Assembly (NCBI GenBank): GCA_044223515.1 | Contig: JBGALV010000004.1 | Span: 1-64,000 of the forward strand | Length of the DNA stretch: 64,000 bases | From: SHVZ01 sp044223515 | GTDB taxonomy: Bacteria > Pseudomonadota > Alphaproteobacteria > SHVZ01 | Reading direction: 5' to 3' | Shown here: one piece after another, positions 43,288 to 53,815 of the stretch | Layout: every line of letters begins with the position of its first letter | Position numbering within the stretch: the first letter of the stretch is position 1 | Notes under the pieces: model-generated | Databases searched by the model: none | What the model was told of the DNA's origin: nothing | Seen by the model: the letters and a program-made list of their open reading frames with translations, nothing else | Translations under genes and position numbers: made by a program

Positions 43288-44165
43288 ACGGCCTTTGCCG
43301 GACGCGCGCGCACCGTCTCGCGGTGCAGGATGTACAGGCCGCTGGACGCGATGATCGCAACGCCGATCAGCATCGTCGAGGACGCGGTCTCGCCGAAGAT
43401 GAAGTAGCCGAAGCCCAGGCTGAAGAAGATTGCGGTGTACTCGAAAGGCGCCAGCACCGAGACCTGGCCCCATCGGAACGCCTCGACCATGACGTATTGA
43501 GCACTGCCGCCGAGGAATCCGATCAGGATCAGCAGCAGCAGATGCTCGAATGTCGGTGTGATCCAGAGGAACGGCATCATCGCGCCGCAGACGATCGCGG
43601 CGGCGATCGAGAAGTAGAAGACGATCGCCGCATTCGACTCCGTCGTCGACAACCGGCGGATGACGATGACCGCGAAGGAATAGAAGAATGCCGCGCCGAG
43701 GGCGATGAACCCGACCGGGTCGAGGACGCCCGAGCCCGGATTGACGACCAGCATGACGCCGAGGAAGCCGACCATGACCGCGCTCCATCGGCGCCAGCCG
43801 ACGTGCTCGCCGAGCATCGGTACCGAGAGCGCGGTGATGAACAGGGGGCCCGCAAAGCCGATCGCCACCACGTCGGCGAGCTTCATGTGGGCGAAGGAGT
43901 AGAAGAACATCAGCAGCGCCGCGATCCCGACCCCCGACCGTGCCGCATGGCCGGCGAGATTCCGGGTCTTGAGGATCCTGATGCCGCCGCGAGCCGCGAC
44001 CATCACGCCGATCGGGACCAGCGCGAACAGGCTTCGGAAGAACGCCACCTGGAACGGGTGATAGGTCTGCGACAGCGCCTTCACCAGCGCGTCCATGACG
44101 CAGAAGATGGCGACCGACAGCACCATGAAGGCGATGCCGCGGAGCGGGGACTGGGGCGCCGACAT
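43284..44165 (-). CDS. DMT-superfamily transporter (EamA family)
   Basis: A 293-residue membrane protein with about ten hydrophobic segments in two repeated EamA halves, beginning GIAFMVLSVAIFCVMDALVKAL and with ADVVAIGFAGPLFITALSVPMLGE in the first half and SVLAPFEYTAIFFSLGFGYFIFGE in the second. EamA transporters export or import small metabolites such as amino acids; the cargo cannot be inferred. It is convergent with ntrC and divergent from the Atm1-type exporter gene. Confidence 0.9.
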
Positions 44166-44256
44166 GGGCGCACTATGTCTGATCTCTCAAGGCTTTCCGA
44201 TCTCCTTCTGAGCAGGCTGGCTAAGGCCGGCAAAGCTTGCTAACCGTTTAGGCCAC

Positions 44257-46083
44257 ATGGACATCCCCGTTCCCGCTCAGGCCGCGCCGGAAACCCCCGC
44301 GCCTCCAAACCGCACCGACCGCGACACCATCAGGTTCCTTCTCCCGCATGTCTGGCCGAAGGGCGAGCCGGAACTCCGCGCGCGCGTGCTCGTCTCGCTG
44401 CTGCTGCTGCTCGCCGCCAAGTATGCGACCGTCAATGTCCCCATTCTCTACAAAGGGGCAGTCGATGCGCTGAGCGCCGGAGCGGCCCATGCGATCACGG
44501 TCCCGGTGTCGCTGATCCTGGGATACGGCCTGCTCCGAGTGATGGCGTCGGCGTCGGCAGAGCTCCGCGATGCTGTATTCGCGAAGGTTGGCCAACGGGC
44601 CATCCGTTCGCTCGGGCTCGCTACCTTCCGGCACCTGCACGCTCTGTCGCTCCGATTCCACCTCGAGCGCCAGACGGGTGGTCTTTCCCGCGTGATCGAG
44701 CGCGGCACCACCGGCATCGACACGCTGCTCTCCTACCTCGTCTTCATGATCCTGCCGACCTTCGTCGAGATGGCGTTGGTCTGCGGCATCCTCTGGGGCC
44801 TCTACGACGTCACCTATGCCGGCGTCACCTTCGCGACGATCGTCGCCTACATCGCCTACACGCTGACGATCACCGAGTGGCGGACCAAGTACCGGCGCCA
44901 GATGAACGAGACCGAGGAGGAGGCCCACGCCAAGGCGATCGACAGCCTGCTCAACTACGAGACGGTCAAGTATTTCGGCAACGAGGACCACGAGGCGCGC
45001 CGCTTCGACAAAGCGCTGGAGCGTTACGAGCGGGCCTCGGTCAAGTCGGCGACGACGCTCTCGATCCTGAACGTCGGCCAGGGCTTCATCATCGCCATCG
45101 GCGCCACCATGATCATGATCATGGCGGGCCACGGCGTCGCCGACGGCACCATGACGGTCGGTGACTTCGTGCTGGTGAACGCCTATTTGATCCAGCTCTA
45201 CCTGCCGCTCAACTTCCTCGGCAACGTCTATCGGCAGATCAAGCAGTCGATCCTCGACATGGAGAAGATGTTCCAGCTGCTCGACGTCGAGCGGGAGGTT
45301 GCCGATCCGCCTGGAGCGCCAGCGCTGATGGTTTCGGGCGGCCGGATCGAGTTCAAGCGTGTCGGATTTTCCTACGAGCGCGAGCGCCAGATCCTCAAGG
45401 ACGTGAGTTTTTCGGTCGAGCCAGGATCGACGGTGGCGATCGTCGGTCCGAGCGGCGCCGGCAAGTCGACGATCAGCCGGCTTCTGTTCCGTTTCTACGA
45501 CGTGAGCTCGGGGGCGATCCTGATCGACGGCCAGGACATCAGAAGCGTCACCCAGGCAAGCCTGCGCGCCGCGATCGGCATCGTTCCGCAGGACACGGTG
45601 CTGTTCAACGACACGATCTACTACAACATCGCCTATGGCCGTCCCGACGCATCGCCGGAAGAGGTGAGGGAGGCGGCGCGGCTGGCCCAGATCCAGCGCT
45701 TCGTCGAGAGCCTGCCCGCCGGCTACGACACCATGGTCGGCGAACGAGGGCTGAAGCTTTCGGGCGGCGAGAAGCAGCGTGTCGCGATCGCGCGCACGTT
45801 GCTCAAGCATCCGTCGATCTTCCTGTTCGACGAGGCGACCTCGGCGCTCGACACGCATACGGAGAAGGAGATCCAGGCGTCCTTGCGCGAAGTCTCGCGG
45901 AGCCGGACGACCCTGGTGATAGCGCATCGTCTCTCGACGGTGATCGACGCGGACCAGATCCTGGTGCTGGAGCAGGGTCGCGTCGTCGAGCGCGGACGGC
46001 ATGCCGAACTGCTGGCGATGGGGGGCCTCTATGCGTCGATGTGGCGGCGCCAGCAGGAAGCGGCTCGCGAAGGGCTCGTCTGA
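44257..46083 (+). CDS. ABC exporter of the Atm1/HMT family (ABCB7-like)
   Basis: A 608-residue half-transporter with six membrane helices followed by an ATPase domain. The start of the membrane domain (AKYATVNVPILYKGAVDAL), RVIERGTTGIDTLLSYLVF and NYETVKYFGNEDHEARRF are typical of Atm1/ABCB7 exporters, which in bacteria export glutathione-bound metals or sulfur species. The ATPase has GPSGAGKSTISR, LSGGEKQRVAIAR, IFLFDEATSALD and the switch AHRLSTV. The convergent neighbour lies 33 bases away; a 5-bp hairpin (46094-46111) sits in the gap but has no U-run. Confidence 0.9.
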   Translation: MDIPVPAQAAPETPAPPNRTDRDTIRFLLPHVWPKGEPELRARVLVSLLLLLAAKYATVNVPILYKGAVDALSAGAAHAITVPVSLILGYGLLRVMASASAELRDAVFAKVGQRAIRSLGLATFRHLHALSLRFHLERQTGGLSRVIERGTTGIDTLLSYLVFMILPTFVEMALVCGILWGLYDVTYAGVTFATIVAYIAYTLTITEWRTKYRRQMNETEEEAHAKAIDSLLNYETVKYFGNEDHEARRFDKALERYERASVKSATTLSILNVGQGFIIAIGATMIMIMAGHGVADGTMTVGDFVLVNAYLIQLYLPLNFLGNVYRQIKQSILDMEKMFQLLDVEREVADPPGAPALMVSGGRIEFKRVGFSYERERQILKDVSFSVEPGSTVAIVGPSGAGKSTISRLLFRFYDVSSGAILIDGQDIRSVTQASLRAAIGIVPQDTVLFNDTIYYNIAYGRPDASPEEVREAARLAQIQRFVESLPAGYDTMVGERGLKLSGGEKQRVAIARTLLKHPSIFLFDEATSALDTHTEKEIQASLREVSRSRTTLVIAHRLSTVIDADQILVLEQGRVVERGRHAELLAMGGLYASMWRRQQEAAREGLV

Positions 46084-46116
46084 CGGCCTTTCAGCTCTCG
46101 CGCTAAAGAGCGGGGG

Positions 46117-46629
46117 TCAGCCGAACTTTTTGGTTGCCTGCAGGAGTGCGGACAGCACCTCGGCTTCGGTCGCTCCGCCCTGGCCGGTGATGTGCTGGCC
46201 GAGGATCACGTAGAGCGCGTCGACGTGCAGCGTGATGATCTCGAGATGGACCTTCGTCACGTTCTTGAGGCCGCGCACGTAGTCGTTCAGCGACTTCGCC
46301 ACCTGGGTCAGCAGGGGGAAGTCGAAGGTGCCGCCGAGGCCCTTGATCTCGAGCGAGTCCTTCTCGGCAGTCCGGAGGAACCCCGGAATCGACATGCCGT
46401 CATCCGCAACCGCAATCGCGGCGTCCCGCAGGTCCTTCAGCTTTTTGCCGACCGAGACGACGAACTTGTCCTTGGAATTGTGGACGACCTTCTCGAGTTG
46501 GATCATCTCCGAGGATGTCAGCTCGACCGAGAAACCCTTCTTGTAGTTGACCGCCCGCTTCCGGAGTTCTCCGGTCGGCTGGATGATCTGGACCTTGGAC
46601 TTGCCTGGAGGACGGCTCCGCCCGGTCAT
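46117..46629 (-). CDS. Hpt-like protein lacking the phosphoacceptor histidine
   Basis: A 170-residue soluble protein coupled to the response-regulator gene upstream (its ATG overlaps that gene's TGA). The segment SLEIKGLGGTFDFPLLTQVAK resembles the alphaproteobacterial Hpt motif A-H-x-I-K-G-x-G-G-(S/T)-F-x-(F/Y)-(P/D)-L, and the later LEIITLHVDALYVILGQHI matches the last helix of that group. At the position of the phosphorylated histidine there is Leu93. So it probably has the four-helix Hpt fold but cannot carry phosphate in the usual way. The family call comes from motif comparison by eye. Confidence 0.6.
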   Translation of the reverse strand: MTGRSRPPGKSKVQIIQPTGELRKRAVNYKKGFSVELTSSEMIQLEKVVHNSKDKFVVSVGKKLKDLRDAAIAVADDGMSIPGFLRTAEKDSLEIKGLGGTFDFPLLTQVAKSLNDYVRGLKNVTKVHLEIITLHVDALYVILGQHITGQGGATEAEVLSALLQATKKFG

Positions 46630-47114
46630 CAGCTGCGCCGATTAGGTCCGGAATATGCCTGCTGCCGCCGGCGGCGGTCAGGGCCGAAATACTCCGGCGA
46701 ATTGACGAAAGCGCGCGGACGCGCAATCACCGCCGCGATGCGGCGATAGAGCGAATCGACGGTGAACGGCTTCGCCAGGAACTCCGTCACGCCCTTGTCG
46801 CGGGCCTCGGTCACGTACTCGGACTCCGAGCGTGCCGTCAGCATGATCACCGGCATCAGCCGGTCGAGCGATTCCGCGCTGTGACGGATGTAGTCGACGA
46901 GCTGAATTCCCGACTCGGGCTCGAGCTCGCGTTCCGTGATGACGATGTCGATCTCGCCTTCGCGGAGCGCCGCCTTTGCCTTCGTCGAGTCGACGGCGCG
47001 GCGGATCGCGGTCGTGCCGAGCATTCGCAAAATGTCCTCAAGCATCTGCGCCGACAGCGAATTGTTGTCGACGATGAGGAACCGAACCTTGCTGAAGTCG
47101 ATCTTCTCGGCCAT
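46629..47114 (-). CDS. Single-domain response regulator with Glu in place of the phosphoacceptor Asp
   Basis: A 161-residue receiver-domain protein (VRFLIVDNNSLSAQML ... VIMLTAR ... EFLAKPFT) with the C-terminal FGPDRRRR tail found on many alphaproteobacterial small regulators. The acceptor strand reads IDIVITERELEP, where relatives have TDW: the aspartate is Glu61 (codon GAA). The acidic pair is also reduced from DD/EP-type to Asp16-Asn17. The switch threonine and lysine are kept. Glu often mimics phosphorylation, so it may be locked active. It has no output domain and probably acts by protein contact, perhaps with the Hpt-like partner encoded next. Confidence 0.85.
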   Translation of the reverse strand: MAEKIDFSKVRFLIVDNNSLSAQMLEDILRMLGTTAIRRAVDSTKAKAALREGEIDIVITERELEPESGIQLVDYIRHSAESLDRLMPVIMLTARSESEYVTEARDKGVTEFLAKPFTVDSLYRRIAAVIARPRAFVNSPEYFGPDRRRRQQAYSGPNRRS

Positions 47115-47305
47115 TCCCGTCCCGGACCTAAACGGTTCTTCCCTTTTGGGGATGTCCGTGCTGGCCGGAGAGTTTAGCGAAATCCGAGGGCGAGGCTAGG
47201 GGGAGCGAGGCTCGAGCGGGATTTGTCACGATTCTCCCGTTCGTTAACCGATGGCGCCGGCTGACCGGCTGCGTATACTCCCGGTCGCGCGCAAGGGGAG
47301 AAACC

Positions 47306-49669
47306 ATGGCTAATCCGGCCGACGCCGGCCCGGCATCGTCGATCGCAGCGGACCTGTCGAACAGCCGCGCGATTCTGACCGCGCTTGAGAAGAAGGTCCT
47401 GTGGCTTTCGGCGTGGACGATTCACAACGCCAACCACCTGCGCCCGAGCCGCGATGGGCTCAAAGTCGGCGGCCATCAGGCCTCCTCGGCTTCGGTCGCG
47501 ACCTTGATGACGGCTCTCTACTTCGACGTGCTGCGCCCCGAAGACCGGGTCGCCGTGAAGCCGCATGCGAGCCCGGTCTTCCACGCGATCCAGTACATGC
47601 TGGGCCGCCAGTCGCTGGATGCGCTGCAGCGCTTCCGCGGCCTCGGTGGCGCGCAGTCCTATCCGTCCCGCACCAAAGACCACGACGAGGTCGACTTCTC
47701 CACCGGTTCGGTCGGACTCGGCGTCGCGATGACGATGTTCTCCTCGATGGTGCAGGATTACGTGCACCTGAAGAAGCTGGCGCCTCCGGGATTCCGTCCC
47801 GGCCGCATGATCGCCGTCATGGGCGATGCCGAGCTCGACGAAGGCAACGTTTACGAGGCTCTGCTCGAAGGCTGGAAGCACGACGTCCGGAACCTCTGGT
47901 GGGTGATCGACTACAACCGCCAGAGCCTCGACGGCGTCGTCTCCGATCGTCTGTTCCAGAAGATCCGCGGATTCTTCGAGGCGGTCGGCTGGAACATCGT
48001 GCTGCTGAAGTACGGCAAGAAGCTGGAAGCCGTTTTCAAGCGCCCTGGCGGTACCGCGATCCGCGACTGGATCGACAACTGCCCCAACGACCTCTACTCG
48101 GCGATGACCTTCAAGGGCTCGTCCGGGCAGCCGAGCGTCTGGCGCGAGCGCCTCCTAGTCGACCTCAAGGACGTTCCGGGCGTGGCCGAGATCCTTGCCG
48201 ACCATGACGACCAGCGCCTGCACGAACTGATGACCAACCTCGCCGGCCACGACATGGATGCGGTGCGTGAGGCCTTCCGCGGGGTCACCGACGACACCCC
48301 GCAGTGCTTCATCGCCTACACCATCAAGGGTCATGGCACCCCGCTTGCCGGCCACAAGGACAACCATGCCGGCCTGATGACGGTCGAGCAGATGGCCGGC
48401 TTCAAGGGCGCGATGGGCATCCCGGAGGGCAAGGAGTGGGATCCGTTCGCCGGCCTCGCCATCGACGAGGAGACTGCGCGCGAGTTCCTGGGTCAGGTGC
48501 CGTTCCGCCAGCACGCCTCGCGCGTGCGCTCCGCGCCGGCCGTCGCGGTGCCGGAGAAGCTCGACTTCCGCGCCGGCGAGACGATGTCGACGCAGGTCGC
48601 CTTCGGCAACATCCTGAACGAGCTCGGCCGCAACGACACCGAGCTGTCGCGGGCGATCGTCACCACCTCGCCGGACGTCACCGTCTCGACCAATCTCGGC
48701 CCCTGGGTCAACCAGCGCGGAATCTTCGCGCGCACCGTCCGCGATGACGCGTTCCGCGAGGAGAAGGTGGTCTCGGCCCAGAAGTGGCAGATGCATCGCC
48801 AGGGTCAGCACATCGAGCTCGGCATCGCCGAGAACAACCTGTTCCTGATGCTGGCTTCGATGGGCCTCAGCCACGAGCTGTTCGGCACGCGGCTGATGCC
48901 GATCGGCACGCTCTACGATCCCTTCATCGCCCGCGGCCTCGATGCGATGACCTATGCGCTCTACCAGGGCGCGCGCTTCATCCTGGTCTCGACGCCGTCG
49001 GGTATCACGCTCGCTCCGGAAGGCGGCGCGCACCAGTCCATCACCACGCCGCTGATCGGTCTCGGCCATCCGGGCCTCAGCTACTTCGAAGCGGCCTATG
49101 TCGACGAGCTCGAGGCGATCCTCCGCTGGAGCTTCAACCACCTGCAGGATCCGGACGGGGGATCGGTCTATCTCCGTCTCACCACCCGCCAGCTCAAGCA
49201 GATCGCGCGTCCGACGATCGAAAGCGACGTGATCGAAGGCGCCTATTGGGTGAAGCCACCGGCGCCGGGCGCCGAGCTCGCGATCGTCTATGCCGGCGCG
49301 GTTGCGCCCGAAGTGCTGGACGCAGCCGGGATGCTGGCCGAGGACATGCCGGGCGTCGGCGTGCTCGCGGTGACCTCGCCGTCACGTCTCTACGCGGATT
49401 GGCGGAACGCCCAGGTGCTTGGCGGCCAGTCGCATCTCGCTCGTCTGCTCCAGGGCCTGGCGCCCGACGCGCCGCTGGTCACCGTGATGGACGGCCATCC
49501 GGCGACGCTATCCTGGCTCGGTGGCGACGGACGTGCGGTCTATCCGCTCGGCGTCGATCGCTTCGGCCAGTCGGGCGACATCCCGGACCTGTTCCGTGTG
49601 CATCGGATCGATGCCGAGGCGATTGTCGCCGCCGCTGCCGCCGCGCTGGTCGGCCGTCTGAAAAGGTAG
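47306..49669 (+). CDS. Homodimeric 2-oxoacid (pyruvate) dehydrogenase E1-like / transketolase-family enzyme
   Basis: A 787-residue thiamine-diphosphate enzyme related to AceE and to MdeB-type 2-ketobutyrate dehydrogenase. Landmarks are GLKVGGHQASSASVATLMTALYF, the TPP motif GDAELDEGNVYEALLEGWKH...DYNRQSLDG, TIKGHGTPLAGHKDNHAG, and in the pyrimidine domain HIELGIAENN. It is about 100 residues shorter than E. coli AceE. No E2 or E3 genes are adjacent. Alanine dehydrogenase follows seven bases after the stop, so the pair could carry alanine through pyruvate to acetyl-CoA. GGGGAG lies just upstream of the ATG. Confidence 0.85.
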   Translation: MANPADAGPASSIAADLSNSRAILTALEKKVLWLSAWTIHNANHLRPSRDGLKVGGHQASSASVATLMTALYFDVLRPEDRVAVKPHASPVFHAIQYMLGRQSLDALQRFRGLGGAQSYPSRTKDHDEVDFSTGSVGLGVAMTMFSSMVQDYVHLKKLAPPGFRPGRMIAVMGDAELDEGNVYEALLEGWKHDVRNLWWVIDYNRQSLDGVVSDRLFQKIRGFFEAVGWNIVLLKYGKKLEAVFKRPGGTAIRDWIDNCPNDLYSAMTFKGSSGQPSVWRERLLVDLKDVPGVAEILADHDDQRLHELMTNLAGHDMDAVREAFRGVTDDTPQCFIAYTIKGHGTPLAGHKDNHAGLMTVEQMAGFKGAMGIPEGKEWDPFAGLAIDEETAREFLGQVPFRQHASRVRSAPAVAVPEKLDFRAGETMSTQVAFGNILNELGRNDTELSRAIVTTSPDVTVSTNLGPWVNQRGIFARTVRDDAFREEKVVSAQKWQMHRQGQHIELGIAENNLFLMLASMGLSHELFGTRLMPIGTLYDPFIARGLDAMTYALYQGARFILVSTPSGITLAPEGGAHQSITTPLIGLGHPGLSYFEAAYVDELEAILRWSFNHLQDPDGGSVYLRLTTRQLKQIARPTIESDVIEGAYWVKPPAPGAELAIVYAGAVAPEVLDAAGMLAEDMPGVGVLAVTSPSRLYADWRNAQVLGGQSHLARLLQGLAPDAPLVTVMDGHPATLSWLGGDGRAVYPLGVDRFGQSGDIPDLFRVHRIDAEAIVAAAAAALVGRLKR

Positions 49670-49676
49670 GCCCAAG

Positions 49677-50791
<1,115 letters not shown>

Positions 50792-50795
<4 letters not shown>

Positions 50796-51880
50796 AGTCG
50801 ATCCTGAGCCTCGCGGCTTCGCTGATCCTGCTGGCCGCGCCCGCGCTGGCCCAGGAGCAGAAGATCCTCCACGTCTACAACTGGTCGGACTACATCGCGG
50901 AGGATGCGCTCGAGGATTTCGAGAAGCAGACGGGCATCAAGGTCGTCTACGACACCTTCGACTCCAACGAGATGCTCGAGGCCAAGCTGATGGCCGGCAA
51001 GAGCGGCTATGACATCGTCGTTCCGAGCGCCTCGTTCATGCAGCGCCAGATTGGCGCCGGATTGTTCCGCAAGATCGACAAGGCGAGGCTTCCGAACCTC
51101 CAGAACCTCGACCCGTCGCTGATGCGTGTCGTCGCCAACCACGACCCCGGCAACGCCTACGGCGTGCCGTATCTCTGGGGCACCACGGGCATCGGCTACA
51201 ATATCGAGAAGATCAAGGAGCGGTTGCCGAACGCGCCGGTCGACTCCTGGCGCCTGATCATGGATCCGGCCGTGGTCTCGAAGTTCAAGGATTGCGGCGT
51301 GGCGATGCTGGACTCGCCGTCGGACATCATGAAGTCGACGCTGCGCTATCTCGGCCGCGATCCCAACACCACCAAGGCCGACGACGTGAAGGCGGCGGAA
51401 GCGCATCTGCTGAAGATCCGCCCTTCGATCACCTACTTCCACTCGTCCAAGTACATCAACGACCTCGCGGGCGGTGACATCTGCCTGGTGCTGGGGTACT
51501 CGGGCGACATCGTCCAGGCCCGCAACCGTGCCGCCGACGCAGGGAAGAAGGTCGAGGTCGGCTACGTCATCCCCAAGGAGGGAGCGATGGTGTGGTTCGA
51601 CATGATGGCGATTCCGGCCGACGCGCCGCACCCGGGCAACGCGCACGCCTTCATCAACTTCATCCTGACGCCGGAGGTCGCCGGCGCGATCTCGAACACG
51701 GTTTCCTATGCCAGCCCGAACGCTAAGGCGCTCGAATTCGTCGACGACGATCTCAAGAGCGACGCCTCGGTCTACCCGAACGCTCAGGTGAAGCAACGCC
51801 TGTTCGCCGACAAGACGCTCTCTCCCGAGATCGATCGCGCCTTCACCCGGTCGTTCACCCGGGTCAAAGCCGGAAAATAG
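50792..51880 (+). CDS. potF: Polyamine (putrescine-type) ABC transporter binding protein, PotF-like
   Basis: A 362-residue periplasmic binding protein with a Sec signal (MKSILSLAASLILLAAPALAQ) and the PotF/PotD start LHVYNWSDYIAEDAL, then GYDIVVPSASFMQRQI, PYLWGTTGIGYN, and the C-terminal MVWFDMMAIPADAPHP. Trp and Asp residues lining the polyamine pocket are present in these segments. It is the first gene of a complete potFGHI-like set and overlaps the ald stop by four bases. Putrescine versus spermidine preference cannot be fixed from sequence alone. Confidence 0.92.
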
Positions 51881-51881
51881 A

Positions 51882-52955
51882 GTGAAGCAGGGGGCGCTGT
51901 CGGTCGAAGGTCTGACAAAGCGCTTCGGAGCGACGACCGTCCTCGACGGGTTGAGCCTCACGATCCCGGCCGGCGGCTTCATGGCGCTGCTCGGGGCGTC
52001 GGGTTCGGGCAAGACCACGCTGCTGCGACTGATCGCCGGCTTCGAGGGACCGGATCAGGGCTGCATCCTGCTCGACGGCACCGACCTCGCCGGTGTCCCG
52101 GCTTATGCACGGCCGGTCAATCTGGTGTTCCAGTCCTACGCGTTGTTCCCGCATATGACCGTCGTCGACAACATCGCCTTCGGCCTTCGCCGCGAAGGGG
52201 TCGGCGGCGATGAGCTTGGCCGGCGCGTGCGCGAGGCGATGGCGCTCGTGCGTCTAGAAGGCCTCGGCGAACGCAAGCCGCGAGAGATTTCCGGCGGCCA
52301 GGCGCAGCGCGTTGCGCTTGCCCGCGCGCTCGCCAAGCGGCCGAAACTGCTGCTGCTCGACGAGCCGATGGCCGCGCTCGATCGCGGCTTGCGCGAGCAT
52401 ACCCGGAGCGAGCTCAAGCGCCTGCATCGCGAACTCGGCACGACCTTCGTGCTGGTGACCCACGACCAGGAAGAGGCGCTGGCGCTGGCCGACCGGGTCG
52501 CGTTGCTCGATCGTGGCCACCTCGTCCAGGAAGGCACGCCGGAGGATCTCTATGAGCGGCCCGCATCTCTTGCGGTCGCCCGTTTCGTCGGTCGCCTCAA
52601 CCTGATGGAAGGCCGTGTGACGGACGTCGGCGACGCGCTGACCATCGACATCCCCGGCCTCGGTACCGTGCGAGCGCGGCCGGCCGGCACCTATCCGCCG
52701 GTCGGGACGGCGGTCGCGGTCGGGCTTCGTCCCGAGCGCGTCGACTTCGGCGCCGGCGACAACGCGCGGACAGCGACGGTGAGCGAGGTCTCGTATCTCG
52801 GCGAGCAGTCGGTCTATCGTCTCTTGCTCGCCGACGGCATCGAGATCCGCGCGAGCCGGCTCAATCGCGATGGTCCGGCGGCTCGCGTCGGCGAACGCGT
52901 CACCGTCAGCTGGCCCGCAGCCGCAGCGCTGGTTTTTCCTGCAGAGGCCGCCTGA
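51882..52955 (+). CDS. potG: Polyamine ABC transporter ATPase, PotG-like
   Basis: A 357-residue ATPase: Walker A GASGSGKTTLLR, Q-loop LVFQSYALFPHM, signature ISGGQAQRVALA, Walker B LLLLDEPMAALD, switch VTHDQEEALALADR, and a C-terminal TOBE domain (VGLRPERVDFG, VSYLGEQSVYRLLLADG). It energises the importer formed with PotF, PotH and PotI. The start is a GTG one base after the potF stop. Its TGA overlaps the potH ATG. Confidence 0.93.
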   Translation: MKQGALSVEGLTKRFGATTVLDGLSLTIPAGGFMALLGASGSGKTTLLRLIAGFEGPDQGCILLDGTDLAGVPAYARPVNLVFQSYALFPHMTVVDNIAFGLRREGVGGDELGRRVREAMALVRLEGLGERKPREISGGQAQRVALARALAKRPKLLLLDEPMAALDRGLREHTRSELKRLHRELGTTFVLVTHDQEEALALADRVALLDRGHLVQEGTPEDLYERPASLAVARFVGRLNLMEGRVTDVGDALTIDIPGLGTVRARPAGTYPPVGTAVAVGLRPERVDFGAGDNARTATVSEVSYLGEQSVYRLLLADGIEIRASRLNRDGPAARVGERVTVSWPAAAALVFPAEAA

Positions 52956-53815
52956 TGCGTCGCGCATTGATCGGCCTCCCGGCGGCGTGGCTCGCGCTGT
53001 TCTTCGGGCTGCCGTTCTTGTTGATCCTCAAGGTCTCGCTGTCGCAGGCGGTGATCGGGCAGCCGCCTTTCACCCCGCTGTTCGCCGAGGGCGGCTTCCA
53101 GGGCAGCCTCGCAAATTTCGCGCTGCTGCTCGATGACGAGCTCTATTTCGATGCCATCCTCGCTTCGCTCGGGCTTGCGGTGAGCGCGACCATGGCGTGC
53201 CTCCTGATCGGCTATCCGATGGCCTGGGGGATCGCCGGATCGCCGATGCGCTGGCGGGCACCGCTGCTAGCGCTGGTCGCGCTGCCCTTCGTCACCTCGT
53301 TCCTGGTCCGCGTCTACGCCTGGATCGGGCTGCTCCGGCCCACGGGATTCCTCAGCGAAGCCCTGCAGGCATTGGGGATCATCGACGGGCCGCTGGCGCT
53401 GGTGCCGAGCACCTTTGCGGTCGCGATCGGCATGACCTACACCTACCTCCCGTTCATGGTCCTGCCGATCTACGCGAGCCTCGAGAAGATCGATCCGACG
53501 CTGTCCGCTGCCGCCGCGGATCTCGGCGCGAAGCCGGCGCGGATTTTCTGGACCGTGACCCTGCCCCTGTCGCTGCCCGGCGTGCTTGCCGGCTCCCTGT
53601 TCGTCTTCGTGCCATCGGTCGGCGAATTCGTCGTGCCGGAGCTGCTGGGTGGCCCCGGCACGCCGATGATCGGCAAGGTGATCTGGCAGGAATTCTTCAA
53701 CAACCGCGACTGGCCGCTTGCCTCGTCGCTCGCGGTTGTGCTGCTTGTCTTGCTCCTGGCCCCGATCGCGCTCGCACAGAAATCCGATGCGCCGACCGCC
53801 CGAGGCCTCGGATGA
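52955..53815 (+). CDS. potH: Polyamine ABC transporter permease, PotH-like
   Basis: A 286-residue permease with six membrane segments (first: LIGLPAAWLALFFGLPFLLIL), the periplasmic loop typical of PotB/PotH, FVTSFLVRVYAWIGLL, and the ATPase-docking loop SAAAADLGAKPARIFWTVTLPLSLPG. It forms the channel with PotI. ATG overlaps the potG stop by one base, and its own stop overlaps the potI start (ATGA). Confidence 0.93.
   Translation: MRRALIGLPAAWLALFFGLPFLLILKVSLSQAVIGQPPFTPLFAEGGFQGSLANFALLLDDELYFDAILASLGLAVSATMACLLIGYPMAWGIAGSPMRWRAPLLALVALPFVTSFLVRVYAWIGLLRPTGFLSEALQALGIIDGPLALVPSTFAVAIGMTYTYLPFMVLPIYASLEKIDPTLSAAAADLGAKPARIFWTVTLPLSLPGVLAGSLFVFVPSVGEFVVPELLGGPGTPMIGKVIWQEFFNNRDWPLASSLAVVLLVLLLAPIALAQKSDAPTARGLG

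Noticed and set aside
46094..46111. Intrinsic terminator between the Atm1-type exporter and the Hpt-like gene
   Set aside because: The stem GCTCT/AGAGC is only five base pairs and no U-run follows on either strand, so termination cannot be claimed.
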